Shown here one piece after another: positions 18,324 through 27,579 of a stretch of 64,000 bases of DNA (the first letter of the stretch is position 1; each line of letters opens with the position of its first letter). The notes beneath the pieces are model-generated. The model did not search any database and was not told the origin of the DNA. It saw only the letters and a program-made list of their open reading frames with translations. A program made the translations under genes and the position numbers. Location: NCBI GenBank assembly GCA_900770525.1, contig CAAHDT010000043.1, positions 1-64,000 on the forward strand. Reading direction: 5' to 3'. The stretch is from Candidatus Gastranaerophilales bacterium (lineage in GTDB: Bacteria; Cyanobacteriota; Vampirovibrionia; Gastranaerophilales; Gastranaerophilaceae).

Positions 18324-19588
18324 TAAATTTTGTCAAATCCTGTATATTTACGTAATACTTCAGGAATAATAATTGTACCATCTTCTTGTTGATAGTTTTC
18401 AACAATAGCAGCAAATGTTCTACCAACAGCCAAACCTGAACCGTTAATTGTATGAACAAATTGAGTTTTACCTGTTTCTTTGTCACGGTATCTGATGTTT
18501 GCACGTCTTGCTTGGTAATCGCCATAGTTAGAACAACTAGAAATTTCTTTATATGTTCCATAAGATGGCATCCAAACTTCCAAATCCCAGCATTTATTAG
18601 CTGAAAAACCGATATCAGCTGTACACAAAGCTTCTCTTCTGTATGGTAATTCAAGCATTTGTAACATTTTTTCTGCATCTTCTGTTAATTTTTCGTGCTC
18701 TTCAGCACTTGTTTGCGGAGTACACAATTTTACTAATTCAACTTTATTGAACTGGTGAACACGGATTAAACCTCTCGTATCACGTCCTGCAGAACCTGAC
18801 TCTCTTCTGAAACAAGGTGTATATGCTGTCATATATTTTGGAAGATCATCTTCTGATAATATTTCGTTCGCATAGATATTTGTAACAGGAACTTCTGCTG
18901 TAGGAATTAAGTACAAATCTTCATTCACGCATTTGTACATATCTTCTTGGAACTTAGGCAACTGACCTGTACCTGTCATAGTTGCAGCATTTGCCATAAA
19001 TGGAGGCAAAATTTCTTCGTACCCTTGTTGTTCCGTATGGAAATCCAGGAAGAAATTGATTATAGCACGCTCTAGTCTTGAACCTTTACCACGGTACAAA
19101 ATGAATCTGCTTTGAGATAATTTCACACCACGTTCGAAATCTACAAGATTTTTTTCTTCGCACAAATCCCAATGAGCTTTGAACTCAAAGTCAAATTTTC
19201 TTGGTTCTCCCCATTTGTAAACTTCTTTATTATCATCTTCTGAGGTACCGATAGGAGTTGTTTCATCCGGAATATTAGGAATATGAAGAAGTAAATCTCT
19301 CTGTTTGTTGTCTAAATCAGTTTGTTTTTCTTCCAAAAGCTTGATATCATCGCCTAATTTCTTTACTTCTGCTTGAACAGCATCAGTATTTTCGCCTTTT
19401 TTCTTTAATTCGCCAATTGACTGAGAATCTTTTTTTCTTTTAGCTCTAAGTTCATCAGCCTGAGCCTGTACTTTTCTTCTTTCTTCATCAATCTTAATAA
19501 CTTCATCGATTGACAAATCAGGGTTTCTTCTTTTTAAAAGTTCATTAATTTTTTCTGGATTTTCTCTAATCAATTTAATATCAAGCAT
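18323..19588 (-). CDS. serS: Serine--tRNA ligase
   Basis: A 421-residue class II aminoacyl-tRNA synthetase with the N-terminal long antiparallel coiled coil (about 30-100, Lys/Glu-rich) that grips the tRNA(Ser) variable arm. Class II motif 2 appears in [24 protein letters not shown] and motif 3 in [20 protein letters not shown] ribosome site AAGAGGT lies upstream. The leader is too short for a T-box element. Confidence 0.98.
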   Translation of the reverse strand: MLDIKLIRENPEKINELLKRRNPDLSIDEVIKIDEERRKVQAQADELRAKRKKDSQSIGELKKKGENTDAVQAEVKKLGDDIKLLEEKQTDLDNKQRDLLLHIPNIPDETTPIGTSEDDNKEVYKWGEPRKFDFEFKAHWDLCEEKNLVDFERGVKLSQSRFILYRGKGSRLERAIINFFLDFHTEQQGYEEILPPFMANAATMTGTGQLPKFQEDMYKCVNEDLYLIPTAEVPVTNIYANEILSEDDLPKYMTAYTPCFRRESGSAGRDTRGLIRVHQFNKVELVKLCTPQTSAEEHEKLTEDAEKMLQMLELPYRREALCTADIGFSANKCWDLEVWMPSYGTYKEISSCSNYGDYQARRANIRYRDKETGKTQFVHTINGSGLAVGRTFAAIVENYQQEDGTIIIPEVLRKYTGFDKI

Positions 19589-19623
19589 TTATGACCTCTT
19601 TCTTATTTGTATAATGCATAACT

Positions 19624-19652
19624 ATTATAGTCTAAATACAAATTTGAGGCAA
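19624..19652 (-). promoter_or_regulatory. serS promoter
   Basis: Reading the minus strand, TTGCCT (19652-19647), a 17-nt spacer and a perfect TATAAT (19629-19624) lie about 35 nt upstream of the serS start. Confidence 0.7.
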
Positions 19653-19735
19653 GAATATATTTAAACCAAACGACTAATCTTAAGATTTGTTGAATTATTG
19701 ACATAAATATTATATAATGCTATTAGGGTATGTGT

Positions 19736-20068
19736 ATGAAACTATTCAAACAACTTTCTAAAAAATTGGATATTGGCGCAAAAAAGGTATTAAATCAAGG
19801 TATGATAAAGCCGGTTGATGTCGATTTTGAGATGCATAAAAATGAATTTTTAGATAGTTTGTCTAAGCATGCTCTTCAATTGTATGAGCGTCAATGTGAT
19901 ATAAAAAACTTTACAAAACTTGTTATGTCAGATCCTGAAAATACTTCTCATAATGCAATTATTGATGATTTGTTTGAAAAAGGTGTTAAGGATCCGTTAG
20001 AAAGACAAAAACTGGAAAAATTAGCCCAAAACGATAGATTTTTAAAAGATTTAGGCTTGTTAGATTAA
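19736..20068 (+). CDS. Small hypothetical protein
   Basis: A 110-residue, mostly helical, charged soluble protein of unknown function. The start is ATG 19736, 7 nt after AGGG; an ATG 6 nt earlier is too close. A good promoter (TTGAAT, 17 nt, TATAAT just upstream) supports expression. It lies 82 nt before a lysozyme-like gene on the same strand. Confidence 0.6.
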   Translation: MKLFKQLSKKLDIGAKKVLNQGMIKPVDVDFEMHKNEFLDSLSKHALQLYERQCDIKNFTKLVMSDPENTSHNAIIDDLFEKGVKDPLERQKLEKLAQNDRFLKDLGLLD

Positions 20069-20150
20069 TAATTCTTAATATTAACTTTATTTATAGCAAT
20101 ATATAAAGTAGTTCGGTTTTATATATTATGTATGTATATCAGGAGGATAT

Positions 20151-20966
20151 ATGGCAAGAATAGGTGAAGTTGAATTTAATTCGTATGGTAGAGGTCTACT
20201 TCCGGAAATAACTGGCGAACATTCCGGAACATCTGTTTCATTATGGAATGATGTTAAAAAGAAAAAAAGTACTAATTCAACATCAGGACAAAATAAAGGT
20301 TCAAATATCCATATAGAAGACAACAAAAAGAGTACACCACAAACAACAGCATATATAAACCAGTTTAAGTTTTACACACCAAGAAATTACGTAAAATACA
20401 ATAAAGTCTTAAAAATCATAAACAACAACCCTAATATTGATAACAAAGACGAAGCAAAAGCTATTGCTAATATGGTTTGTGATTTGTCAGACAAATACGG
20501 TATTGATTCAGAGATTATTGTGAATATACTGGCAAAAGAAAGCGGTGGTTTTGTATTTACACCTGCGACTATGGATCCAAAATCGAAAAGTCACAAAGGT
20601 GTTATGCAAGTTGATGAAACTTTAGTAAAAACAATTTGTGCCCAAACAGAAGATTCTACAAATACAAAGTTGCCTGAAATTGATAGAAGAATTGCCTATG
20701 ACCACAAATACTTTGAACAAGACCAAAAGAGAATTGACGAATTAAAGAAAAAATATCCGACTGCAAAAGCAATGTATAATGCAATAAAGAATGATGTAGC
20801 GCTCGGAGTAGAACTCGGAATAATGGTTTATAAAGCAAAGTTACAGTTAACTAGAGGTGATACCATCCAAGCCGTAAAAAAATATTGTGGAAACCAGTAT
20901 ACATTACCTAAAGATTCGACTGCAGTCAGAAGAATATATCCTGTGCCGCAATATAAAGACAAATAG
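20151..20966 (+). CDS. Lytic transglycosylase / lysozyme-like protein
   Basis: A 271-residue protein with a disordered Lys/Ser/Asn N-terminus (about 1-95) and a C-terminal lysozyme-like fold. The catalytic Glu is E130 in ILAKESGGFVF, followed by a Met-Gln pattern (KGVMQVDETLV) as in SLT domains. No signal peptide or anchor is visible, which is unusual for a murein hydrolase and raises non-classical export. AGGAGG lies 4-9 nt before the ATG. Confidence 0.72.
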   Translation: MARIGEVEFNSYGRGLLPEITGEHSGTSVSLWNDVKKKKSTNSTSGQNKGSNIHIEDNKKSTPQTTAYINQFKFYTPRNYVKYNKVLKIINNNPNIDNKDEAKAIANMVCDLSDKYGIDSEIIVNILAKESGGFVFTPATMDPKSKSHKGVMQVDETLVKTICAQTEDSTNTKLPEIDRRIAYDHKYFEQDQKRIDELKKKYPTAKAMYNAIKNDVALGVELGIMVYKAKLQLTRGDTIQAVKKYCGNQYTLPKDSTAVRRIYPVPQYKDK

Positions 20967-21035
20967 TGTAAAGTATTCACTTTATTTGTTTTTGTGCTAT
21001 AATAGCATTATAAAGAAAGAGGTTGATATTAAAAT

Positions 21036-21983
21036 ATGAAAGTCAGCGTAAAAGTTCCGGCAACTATAGCAAATGTAGGTCCCGGTTTTGATTGTTTAGG
21101 ACTGGCAGTGCCCTTGTACAATACTGTTACAATAGAAGAAACAGTGCTACCCGGAACAGGTGTTGAAATTAATGTCCTTGTTAACGAAAATGTAACAGAT
21201 GAATTTTCTCTTGAACATGTTCCAATGGATGAGAACAGTATTATCTATAAGGCTGTTGAACTTTTATATAATTCTATTGGTCAATCTCCCAGTGAGTTGA
21301 AAATAACGATTCATTCTGAAATACCTATCGCACGTGGGCTTGGTAGCAGTGCTGCCGTTATTGTCGGTGGATTGATTGCAGCTAATGAATTACTTGGACG
21401 TCCTGCAGATGAGGCGGCATTATTATCTATTGCAACTGAAGTTGAAGGACATCCCGATAATGTTACTCCTGCAATTGTTGGTGGCTTAACTATGGCATCA
21501 ATGGAGGATGATGGTAGTATAATTTATAAAAAATTGGATTGGCCAAATGACTGGATTTTAACTGTATGCGTGCCTGAATATGAATTGCCGACTGAAATCT
21601 CTCGTTCAGTACTTCCGAAAGAAGTTCCTTATGCAGATGCAGTTTTTAACGCTCAAAGAATGGCTATGTTCGTCCAAGCTGTTAATACTCACGATACTGA
21701 GCTTATGAAATCTGCGCTAAAAGATAAGTTACATCAGCCTTATCGTATGAAATTAGTTCCGGGACTGGAAAAGATTATGGAAAACTTAAAACACGAAGAA
21801 AATGTTTTGGGTTGCGTTTTAAGCGGAGCAGGTCCTTCTATTTTGATTATTTCCTTAAAAAATAACATTGATAGGATGAAAACCATTGTGAAAAGCACTT
21901 GGGATGATTTGAATATCAAAGCGCAAATGTTCACATTCCATATTGAAGAAAATGGTGCTCATGTTGTTTCAAACATCGATTAG
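21036..21983 (+). CDS. thrB: Homoserine kinase
   Basis: A 315-residue GHMP kinase that phosphorylates homoserine for threonine synthesis. The ATP loop PIARGLGSSAAVIVGG, N-terminal PATIANVGPGFDCLGLA and C-terminal SGAGPSILI are canonical ThrB. It is a single gene, with a TATAAT -10 about 35 nt upstream and an AAGAGG ribosome site. No thrA/thrC is adjacent. Confidence 0.95.
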   Translation: MKVSVKVPATIANVGPGFDCLGLAVPLYNTVTIEETVLPGTGVEINVLVNENVTDEFSLEHVPMDENSIIYKAVELLYNSIGQSPSELKITIHSEIPIARGLGSSAAVIVGGLIAANELLGRPADEAALLSIATEVEGHPDNVTPAIVGGLTMASMEDDGSIIYKKLDWPNDWILTVCVPEYELPTEISRSVLPKEVPYADAVFNAQRMAMFVQAVNTHDTELMKSALKDKLHQPYRMKLVPGLEKIMENLKHEENVLGCVLSGAGPSILIISLKNNIDRMKTIVKSTWDDLNIKAQMFTFHIEENGAHVVSNID

Positions 21984-22073
21984 TTAATAATATTTCCCAT
22001 TTGAGATTAATTAATGATTGTATATAGATGTTAAATACTTGCCCTAATTGGCTTTAAGGCTTAAAATTGTCTT

Positions 22074-23480
22074 ATGTATAATCTATATCCATATTTTACA
22101 AATGACGGCTCTGTAGGGCTGTTTAGCCCTGTAGATGATGATATTTACCACTCTACCTATGGCGCTGCAACAGAAGCGTATGAAAAGTTTATATTCCCTG
22201 CAAAGCTTGAAAGATTTTTTCTTAAAAATCAAGAGCTAAAAGTTTTAGACATTTGTTATGGTATCGGATATAATTCAAAAAGTTTAATAAATTTTATTTT
22301 TCAAATTCAAAAAAATCTCAAAAAAATTTCTTCATGCAGAAAAATATTATCACCAAATATCGATACGGTACATACTAATAATAATTGTAATCCAGCAATG
22401 AATAACGAGTCGATATATGACGATAATAAAAACATGCTGAAAAACGCAAACAATTCTCAAAATTATAAAAAATTTGCAGAAAATATTCAAAATTGCAAAA
22501 TTTATATCAAAGCGTTAGATACGGATAAAGTTCTTGCAGGTTTATCTCCGTTTTTTAGAAATTTAAGCAACAAAGAACGAAAAAATTATAAACCTTCATT
22601 TAAAAATGAAAAAATAGAAAAATATTTGAATTCAAAACAGGAACCACCTAAATATGATTATATTTTAGATTTGTTTAAGGAGTCGGATTTAAAATCTGAT
22701 ATGAAATTACCTATATCAACGTTGGTTAATTATCCGGATGAAATTAATCTGATATTATTGGATAAAATATTGAAAAATGAACCGGATATTTTTTCGAATT
22801 CTGATATTTGCCATATATTGAATAATCGAAATTTTAGTCAATATTTTTATGCTCCTATTTTGTTCTGGTTGAAAAAATATTATAATAAAGGGTATAACAA
22901 TACCCCTTTAAGCCACTTAAAAGCCCTTTTACATAATATATATTATAGCCATCTAACAAAACGCTATAAAAAGGCTTTAAATATCCCGTTGTATAGGGAT
23001 TTAATATTTGACTTAAAAATCAATGATGCTCGCAAGGAAATAATTAAAGACACAAACAAGTATAATTTTATATTTTTGGATGCGTTTACACCTTCCAAGT
23101 GTCCATGTTTGTGGTCTATAGACTTTTTTAAGCAACTTTATAATCATTTAGATGATAATGGTATGATATTAACTTATTCAAGTTCTACAAACATCAGAAA
23201 CGCATTTGTTAATACCGGTTTTTATATTGGAAAAATTTATAATGCGATTGAGAATAAATTTACAGGCACTATTGCTGTAAAAAACAAGGACTTAATAGAA
23301 TATGAACTTTCAGAATACGATTTAGGGCTTTTAAAAACAAAAGCAGGGATATTTTATCGTGATGAAAATTTAACGAGCCTTAATGACGAAATAATTGTCA
23401 GAAGAAATTTGGAAGTCGAAAATTCTCCACTTATGTCTAGTTCAAAATATATCAAGTCTACAAAAAAGCAAGACAAATAA
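22074..23480 (+). CDS. MnmC-like SAM-dependent methyltransferase with large insertion
   Basis: A 468-residue protein in which two halves of an MnmC-type methyltransferase (tRNA wobble mnm5U methylation) are separated by about 220 residues. Residues 1-80 carry TYGAATEAYEKF and the SAM loop LDICYGIGYNSKSL; residues about 330-420 carry FLDAFTPSKCPCLW and the MnmC-like C-terminus. The insert is Asn/Lys-rich and weakly conserved-looking. TTGCCC, 17 nt and TAAAAT end 6 nt before the ATG (probably leaderless). Confidence 0.75.
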   Translation: MYNLYPYFTNDGSVGLFSPVDDDIYHSTYGAATEAYEKFIFPAKLERFFLKNQELKVLDICYGIGYNSKSLINFIFQIQKNLKKISSCRKILSPNIDTVHTNNNCNPAMNNESIYDDNKNMLKNANNSQNYKKFAENIQNCKIYIKALDTDKVLAGLSPFFRNLSNKERKNYKPSFKNEKIEKYLNSKQEPPKYDYILDLFKESDLKSDMKLPISTLVNYPDEINLILLDKILKNEPDIFSNSDICHILNNRNFSQYFYAPILFWLKKYYNKGYNNTPLSHLKALLHNIYYSHLTKRYKKALNIPLYRDLIFDLKINDARKEIIKDTNKYNFIFLDAFTPSKCPCLWSIDFFKQLYNHLDDNGMILTYSSSTNIRNAFVNTGFYIGKIYNAIENKFTGTIAVKNKDLIEYELSEYDLGLLKTKAGIFYRDENLTSLNDEIIVRRNLEVENSPLMSSSKYIKSTKKQDK

Positions 23481-23537
23481 CTAATCGATATATTCTAATA
23501 ATATTTTTAGATTATCGACATATATCGCGTAGTTATA

Positions 23538-23768
23538 TCAAGTTTGTTCGACAGGAATTTTTTCTATTTTTTTTAGTTCAATTTCATATCCGAGAAGTTT
23601 TGCAAAAAGTTCAACGTCTTCATATCTCAAAGTACCTGAACGCATTTTATGGGAAAGTCCATCCAAAGTGTACTTTTTATCACTATTTTCAGAGGCTAAT
23701 TTAGCTAACTCCTTAATCGTCATACACTCTTTTGCTAGTAAAATTTTAACAAATTCTCTTGCTGTCAT
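23538..23768 (-). CDS. Small HTH-like regulator
   Basis: A 76-residue stand-alone DNA-binding-like protein: MTIKELAKLASE followed by YTLDGLSHKMRSGTLRYEDVELFAKLLGYEIEL has the helix spacing of XRE-type domains. A ribosome site AAGGAGAT precedes the ATG. It is divergent from a prepilin gene with a 26-bp near-palindrome in the spacer, mirroring the pair at 12847-13840. Confidence 0.75.
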   Translation of the reverse strand: MTAREFVKILLAKECMTIKELAKLASENSDKKYTLDGLSHKMRSGTLRYEDVELFAKLLGYEIELKKIEKIPVEQT

Positions 23769-23832
23769 ACTATCTCCTTGTCAAATTTTACTAATTATTG
23801 ATAATATTGACAATTTTTAGATTAAAAATTAT

Positions 23833-23858
23833 AATAATTGATATATATATCTATTATT
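23833..23858. promoter_or_regulatory. 26-bp near-perfect palindrome between HTH and prepilin genes
   Basis: Arms 23833-23845 and 23846-23858 match at 12 of 13 positions (AATAATTGATATA versus its complement). A second, shorter inverted pair TTGTCAA/TTGACAA lies nearer the HTH start. It probably holds the operator for the divergent pair; the very high AT content makes chance symmetry possible. Confidence 0.4.
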
Positions 23859-23909
23859 GGATTAATATAACGATTATTATTTAATATTACTTAAAATGGA
23901 GGGATTGAG

Positions 23910-24572
23910 ATGAATAAAAAAATAGCATTTACATTGGCGGAGGTGCTTATAACATTGGGGATTATAGGAATTGTTGCAGCATTGACTATACCACAATTAA
24001 TTGCAAAGCATAAAAAAGTTGTAGTTTCGACGGCACTAAAAAAGTTTTCAACAAGCCTTCAAAACAGCACAATACGTGCAAATTATGATAATGGAGAAGT
24101 TGGTTTAACAGCTAAAAATAGAGATTTCTATAATAAAGATAATCCTGAACAAGCTGCACAAATGCTCGAAAAATATTACAAACCATATATGGCTATTACT
24201 AGTATAGAAGAAGGTACTAAAGGGGCTTTTGCTTATTTTCAAGATGGTTCTGCCATGTACTTTAGGCGTTTTCGTGAAGATGATACAACTACAACTTGGT
24301 CTGGAACTTATGTTTACTTCTGCCCTAACGGTAAAGATTGCAGAACCTTAGATGAGAGTAATGAAAATCTGGCTAATCTAATTGGGAAAAAATTATTTGT
24401 TTTTTTTAATAGTGGGAATGTAACTTGGGCACTAAAAAAATATACGAGGGACGAATTATTGGAAAAATGTAAAAATCCTGGTGTTACTCCAGAACATTCA
24501 GAATTCTGTACCGCGCTTATTATAGGTGATAACTGGGAAATAAAAAGTGATTATCCGCGTCGCTTTTGGTAA
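23910..24572 (+). CDS. Type IV pilin-like / pseudopilin protein
   Basis: A 220-residue exported protein with a class III prepilin leader (MNKKIA then FTLAEVLITLGIIGIVAALTI; Ala at -1, Glu at +5). The C-terminal domain ends in CTALIIGDNWEIKSDYP, matching the end of the prepilin at 12847, so the two are paralogues. GGAGGG precedes the ATG. It is divergent from a small HTH protein. No assembly ATPase or peptidase genes are nearby. Confidence 0.85.
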   Translation: MNKKIAFTLAEVLITLGIIGIVAALTIPQLIAKHKKVVVSTALKKFSTSLQNSTIRANYDNGEVGLTAKNRDFYNKDNPEQAAQMLEKYYKPYMAITSIEEGTKGAFAYFQDGSAMYFRRFREDDTTTTWSGTYVYFCPNGKDCRTLDESNENLANLIGKKLFVFFNSGNVTWALKKYTRDELLEKCKNPGVTPEHSEFCTALIIGDNWEIKSDYPRRFW

Positions 24573-24631
24573 ATATAACCAATTATTAATTATTTGGCAT
24601 TTAATTTGCAAGCCTATATAATTTAATTATT

Positions 24632-25930
24632 ATGAAAAAATATGATTTAATAGTTGTCGGTGGGGGGACTGCCGGTTGTGCGGCTGCTTATACGGCAGGG
24701 AAATTAGGACTAAAAACATTAATTATAGAAAAAAATATTCATCTTGGAGGAACGATTACATCCGGTCTTGTTGTTCCCGCAATGAAATCTTCTGATAATC
24801 AAATTAATACAGATTTTTATAACGATTTAATTGATGAGTTGTATAAAATCGGTGGTCAAGTCACATATCAAGGCAATAAGGGGTGGTTCAATCCCGAATT
24901 AATGAAAATTGCTCTCGATACACTGATGGCTAAAGCGAATGTTGATGTGTTTTTTGATACTCATATAACCTCTATTGACTACTCGGACTCCATGATAAAA
25001 TCTATTACAATATCAAAAGAAATCTTATCGGTATATAACGGAAAGCTACAAGCAAAGCAAAAAAGGTTATCTGAACCTATCGTTACGAGATATGTTGTAG
25101 ACGCAACAGGAAATTGTGAAATTGGCAAATTTTGTGATTGTAAATTTTTAGAAAAAAAATCTGAAAATCAACCGGTAAGTCTGCGATTTATAATGAGCGG
25201 AATTGATTTAAAAGCATTTGGCAAATGGCTTTTAAAAATAGATTCTGACAGAAATGTTACAACTGTAGAAGAAATTAACGGTCAGACTCACCTTTCTACA
25301 GCCTACACGTGGGATAAGGACAAAAATTGGGCTCTTAGACCTTATTTTGAGGATGCAGAGGCAAAAGGACTCTTAAAACCGCATGACAGTAACTATTTTC
25401 AGGTATTTACCGTTGCTGGAATGCCCGACAGCTTAGCTTTTAATTGTCCTCGAATTATCGATTACAACGAGGCTTTAGCGGTAAAAGATGCTTCAAAAGC
25501 CCTAATATTAGCGCGAAAAACTATATTAAGACTGAGTAATTTTTGCAAAACATATTTTAAAGGTTTTGAAAACGCTTATATATCTAATATTGCGGATATG
25601 CTTGGGGTGAGAACTTCTCGAAGGATTAAAGGAAAATATATTTATACCCTGGAAGATGTTACAAGTGGGAAAAAGTTTGAACATCCTATTGTAGTTGCGA
25701 ATTATCCCGTTGACGTACATTCAAAAAAACAAGGCAAATCAACCTTAAAACTTGTGCAAGATTATCAAATTCCATTGGAAGCTATGATGTCTGCGGATAT
25801 AGACAATTTGTATGTTGTAGGACGCTGTATTTCTGCGGATTTTATGGCACAAGGGGCTTTGAGAGTCCAGACTAGCTGCTTTTCTATGGGAGAAGGAGTC
25901 GCAAAACATATTGCAACCATTTGTAAGTAA
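24632..25930 (+). CDS. FAD-dependent oxidoreductase
   Basis: A 432-residue flavoprotein of the FAD_oxidored type: dinucleotide fold VVGGGTAGCAAAYTAGKLG, then LGGTITSGLVVPAMK, and a C-terminal FAD-contact region VVGRCISADFMAQGALRVQTSC. The substrate is unknown; relatives lie beside glycan or iron-sulfur metabolism genes. A TATAAT ends 9 nt before the ATG and no ribosome site is evident. It is convergent with the next gene, 6 nt apart. Confidence 0.82.
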   Translation: MKKYDLIVVGGGTAGCAAAYTAGKLGLKTLIIEKNIHLGGTITSGLVVPAMKSSDNQINTDFYNDLIDELYKIGGQVTYQGNKGWFNPELMKIALDTLMAKANVDVFFDTHITSIDYSDSMIKSITISKEILSVYNGKLQAKQKRLSEPIVTRYVVDATGNCEIGKFCDCKFLEKKSENQPVSLRFIMSGIDLKAFGKWLLKIDSDRNVTTVEEINGQTHLSTAYTWDKDKNWALRPYFEDAEAKGLLKPHDSNYFQVFTVAGMPDSLAFNCPRIIDYNEALAVKDASKALILARKTILRLSNFCKTYFKGFENAYISNIADMLGVRTSRRIKGKYIYTLEDVTSGKKFEHPIVVANYPVDVHSKKQGKSTLKLVQDYQIPLEAMMSADIDNLYVVGRCISADFMAQGALRVQTSCFSMGEGVAKHIATICK

Positions 25931-25936
25931 GCAACC

Positions 25937-27292
25937 TTATCTTTCGACTTTGCTCCGAAGAATTTGAGCTGCGTTAAGTAGAGGATCAATAGTTGGTGCA
26001 TATGGTGGAGCATAGGTAATATCATTCCGCTCAAATTCATCCACAGTTAACCCTGCAAGCAATGCTGTCGTAAGCGTATTAATTCGTTTATCACTATCGC
26101 CAACACCTACAGCTTGACCACCCAGTAACTTACCGGTATGCTTTTCAGCGACAATTTTCAAAGTAATATTATTTGCATCCGGCATATAGCCTACTTTATC
26201 ATTTTTTGTAACTAAAGCCGCAATAGTTTCATAACCAAATCTTTCGGCATCTTTTTGAGTTAATCCTGTCATAGATATTGTAAGGCGCATGCACCTTGTT
26301 ACAGCGGAAGAGAGAACCCCATGGAATTCTTCAAAACCACCGCAAGCATTAATTGCGGCACAGCGACCTTCTTTATTTGCATTAGAACCTAACGGCATCC
26401 AAACAGGAGTATTGGTTATAATTTGATTTTCTTCACAGCAATCACCACATGCATAAATATCTTGAACAGATGTTTCCATACGTTTGTTAACCTTAATAGC
26501 TCCGGTAATCCCTATTTTTATACCTGCATCAAATGCTAATTCTGTATTAGGACGAACTCCTGATGCGATAATCACTAAATCAGCATCATAAACATTTCCA
26601 CTATTGGTTTCAACAGATAAAATACCATCCGAATCACCACAAAATTCTGTAACAGTTTGTCCTGTTATGACCTCAAAATTATTATCTTTTATTGCTAATA
26701 ACTGTTCTTTTACAATTTCAGACATATCTTCATCTAAAACAGGCATTAAATATGTTCCACGCTCAATCAGGGTTGTATAAATATTATGGCGATGTAGAGC
26801 CTCTAACATCTCTAATCCGATATAACCTCCACCAATTATGACGGCGCGTTTTGTGTGTTCGAGTTGTTTTCTTATATTAATTGCATCTTCAATTTTTCTG
26901 ACTGTAAAAATATTTTTAAAGCAATTATTTTTAATCGGAGGAATTATCGGGCTTGCCCCGGTTGCAATAATCAATTTATCATAAGTATCTAATAAAGATA
27001 CCTTATTTTGCATGTCATTAACTAAAATTTGCTTTGATTCAGGAATAATTTTCGTAACTTTATGTTGAAGGTTGACGTTTACTCCACTTGCCCTAAACTC
27101 TTCTGGCGAGCGAACCAAAAGGGTTTGATAATCGTCAAAATTACCTTCAATAAAATACGGTATTCCACACGCTGAATACGAAATATGCGTGTCATCCGTG
27201 TAAATAGTTATTTCTGCATCCGGAAGAATTCTTTTAGCTTTTGCAGCAGCCTTGGCTCCCGCTGCAACCGCACCTATAACAATAATTTTCAT
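25937..27292 (-). CDS. CoA-disulfide reductase / NADH oxidase-type flavoprotein
   Basis: A 451-residue class of pyridine nucleotide-disulfide oxidoreductase with a single active cysteine in SYSACGIPYFIEG (about residue 42), as in CoA-disulfide reductases and water-forming NADH oxidases. FAD motif (VIGAVAAGAKAAAKAK), NAD motif (IIGGGYIGLEMLEAL) and IYACGDCCE are present. It probably removes oxygen or recycles CoA thiols in an anaerobe. TATACT ends 6 nt before the ATG with no ribosome site, and an 18-bp palindrome lies just upstream. Confidence 0.87.
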   Translation of the reverse strand: MKIIVIGAVAAGAKAAAKAKRILPDAEITIYTDDTHISYSACGIPYFIEGNFDDYQTLLVRSPEEFRASGVNVNLQHKVTKIIPESKQILVNDMQNKVSLLDTYDKLIIATGASPIIPPIKNNCFKNIFTVRKIEDAINIRKQLEHTKRAVIIGGGYIGLEMLEALHRHNIYTTLIERGTYLMPVLDEDMSEIVKEQLLAIKDNNFEVITGQTVTEFCGDSDGILSVETNSGNVYDADLVIIASGVRPNTELAFDAGIKIGITGAIKVNKRMETSVQDIYACGDCCEENQIITNTPVWMPLGSNANKEGRCAAINACGGFEEFHGVLSSAVTRCMRLTISMTGLTQKDAERFGYETIAALVTKNDKVGYMPDANNITLKIVAEKHTGKLLGGQAVGVGDSDKRINTLTTALLAGLTVDEFERNDITYAPPYAPTIDPLLNAAQILRSKVER

Positions 27293-27298
27293 ACATAC

Positions 27299-27329
27299 AG
27301 TATAAAAAACAGAATTTTAATTAAAATTC
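27299..27329 (-). promoter_or_regulatory. -10 element and 18-bp perfect palindrome upstream of the oxidoreductase
   Basis: On the minus strand TATACT (27304-27299) is preceded by a perfect 18-bp palindrome GAATTTTAATTAAAATTC (27312-27329) in the place of a -35 element; no good -35 is visible. This arrangement fits an activator or redox-repressor site. Confidence 0.45.
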
Positions 27330-27351
27330 CCCAAGAAGATAATATCTCAAT

Positions 27352-27492
27352 CTAATTGATACCTGATACATTTAAAATAGACTGCAACATAAATGCACAG
27401 TACGCATCCATATCAGCTTGAAAATCTTCTGTACTTTCAATTAATTCTCTAATTTCTACAATAATCAAATTTTTGTCTTCTTCGTTAAACAT
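27352..27492 (-). CDS. Small hypothetical protein
   Basis: A 46-residue acidic, helical protein (MFNEEDKNLIIVEIRELIES start) of unknown function. The start ATG 27492 has AGGGG 8 nt upstream; the longer frame to 27567 lacks one. It lies 88 nt after the ABC permease on the same strand and may share its transcript. Confidence 0.5.
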   Translation of the reverse strand: MFNEEDKNLIIVEIRELIESTEDFQADMDAYCAFMLQSILNVSGIN

Positions 27493-27579
27493 TAAGCACA
27501 CCCCTATAAGCGTATCAACGTTATAGCTATCGGCATAAATGAATAAAAACTTTAGCGATTGTAACAAGAAATTTACAAA

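Noticed and set aside
19589..19729. A T-box leader upstream of serS
   Set aside because: The leader is only about 30 nt from the promoter to the start codon, too short for a T-box element.
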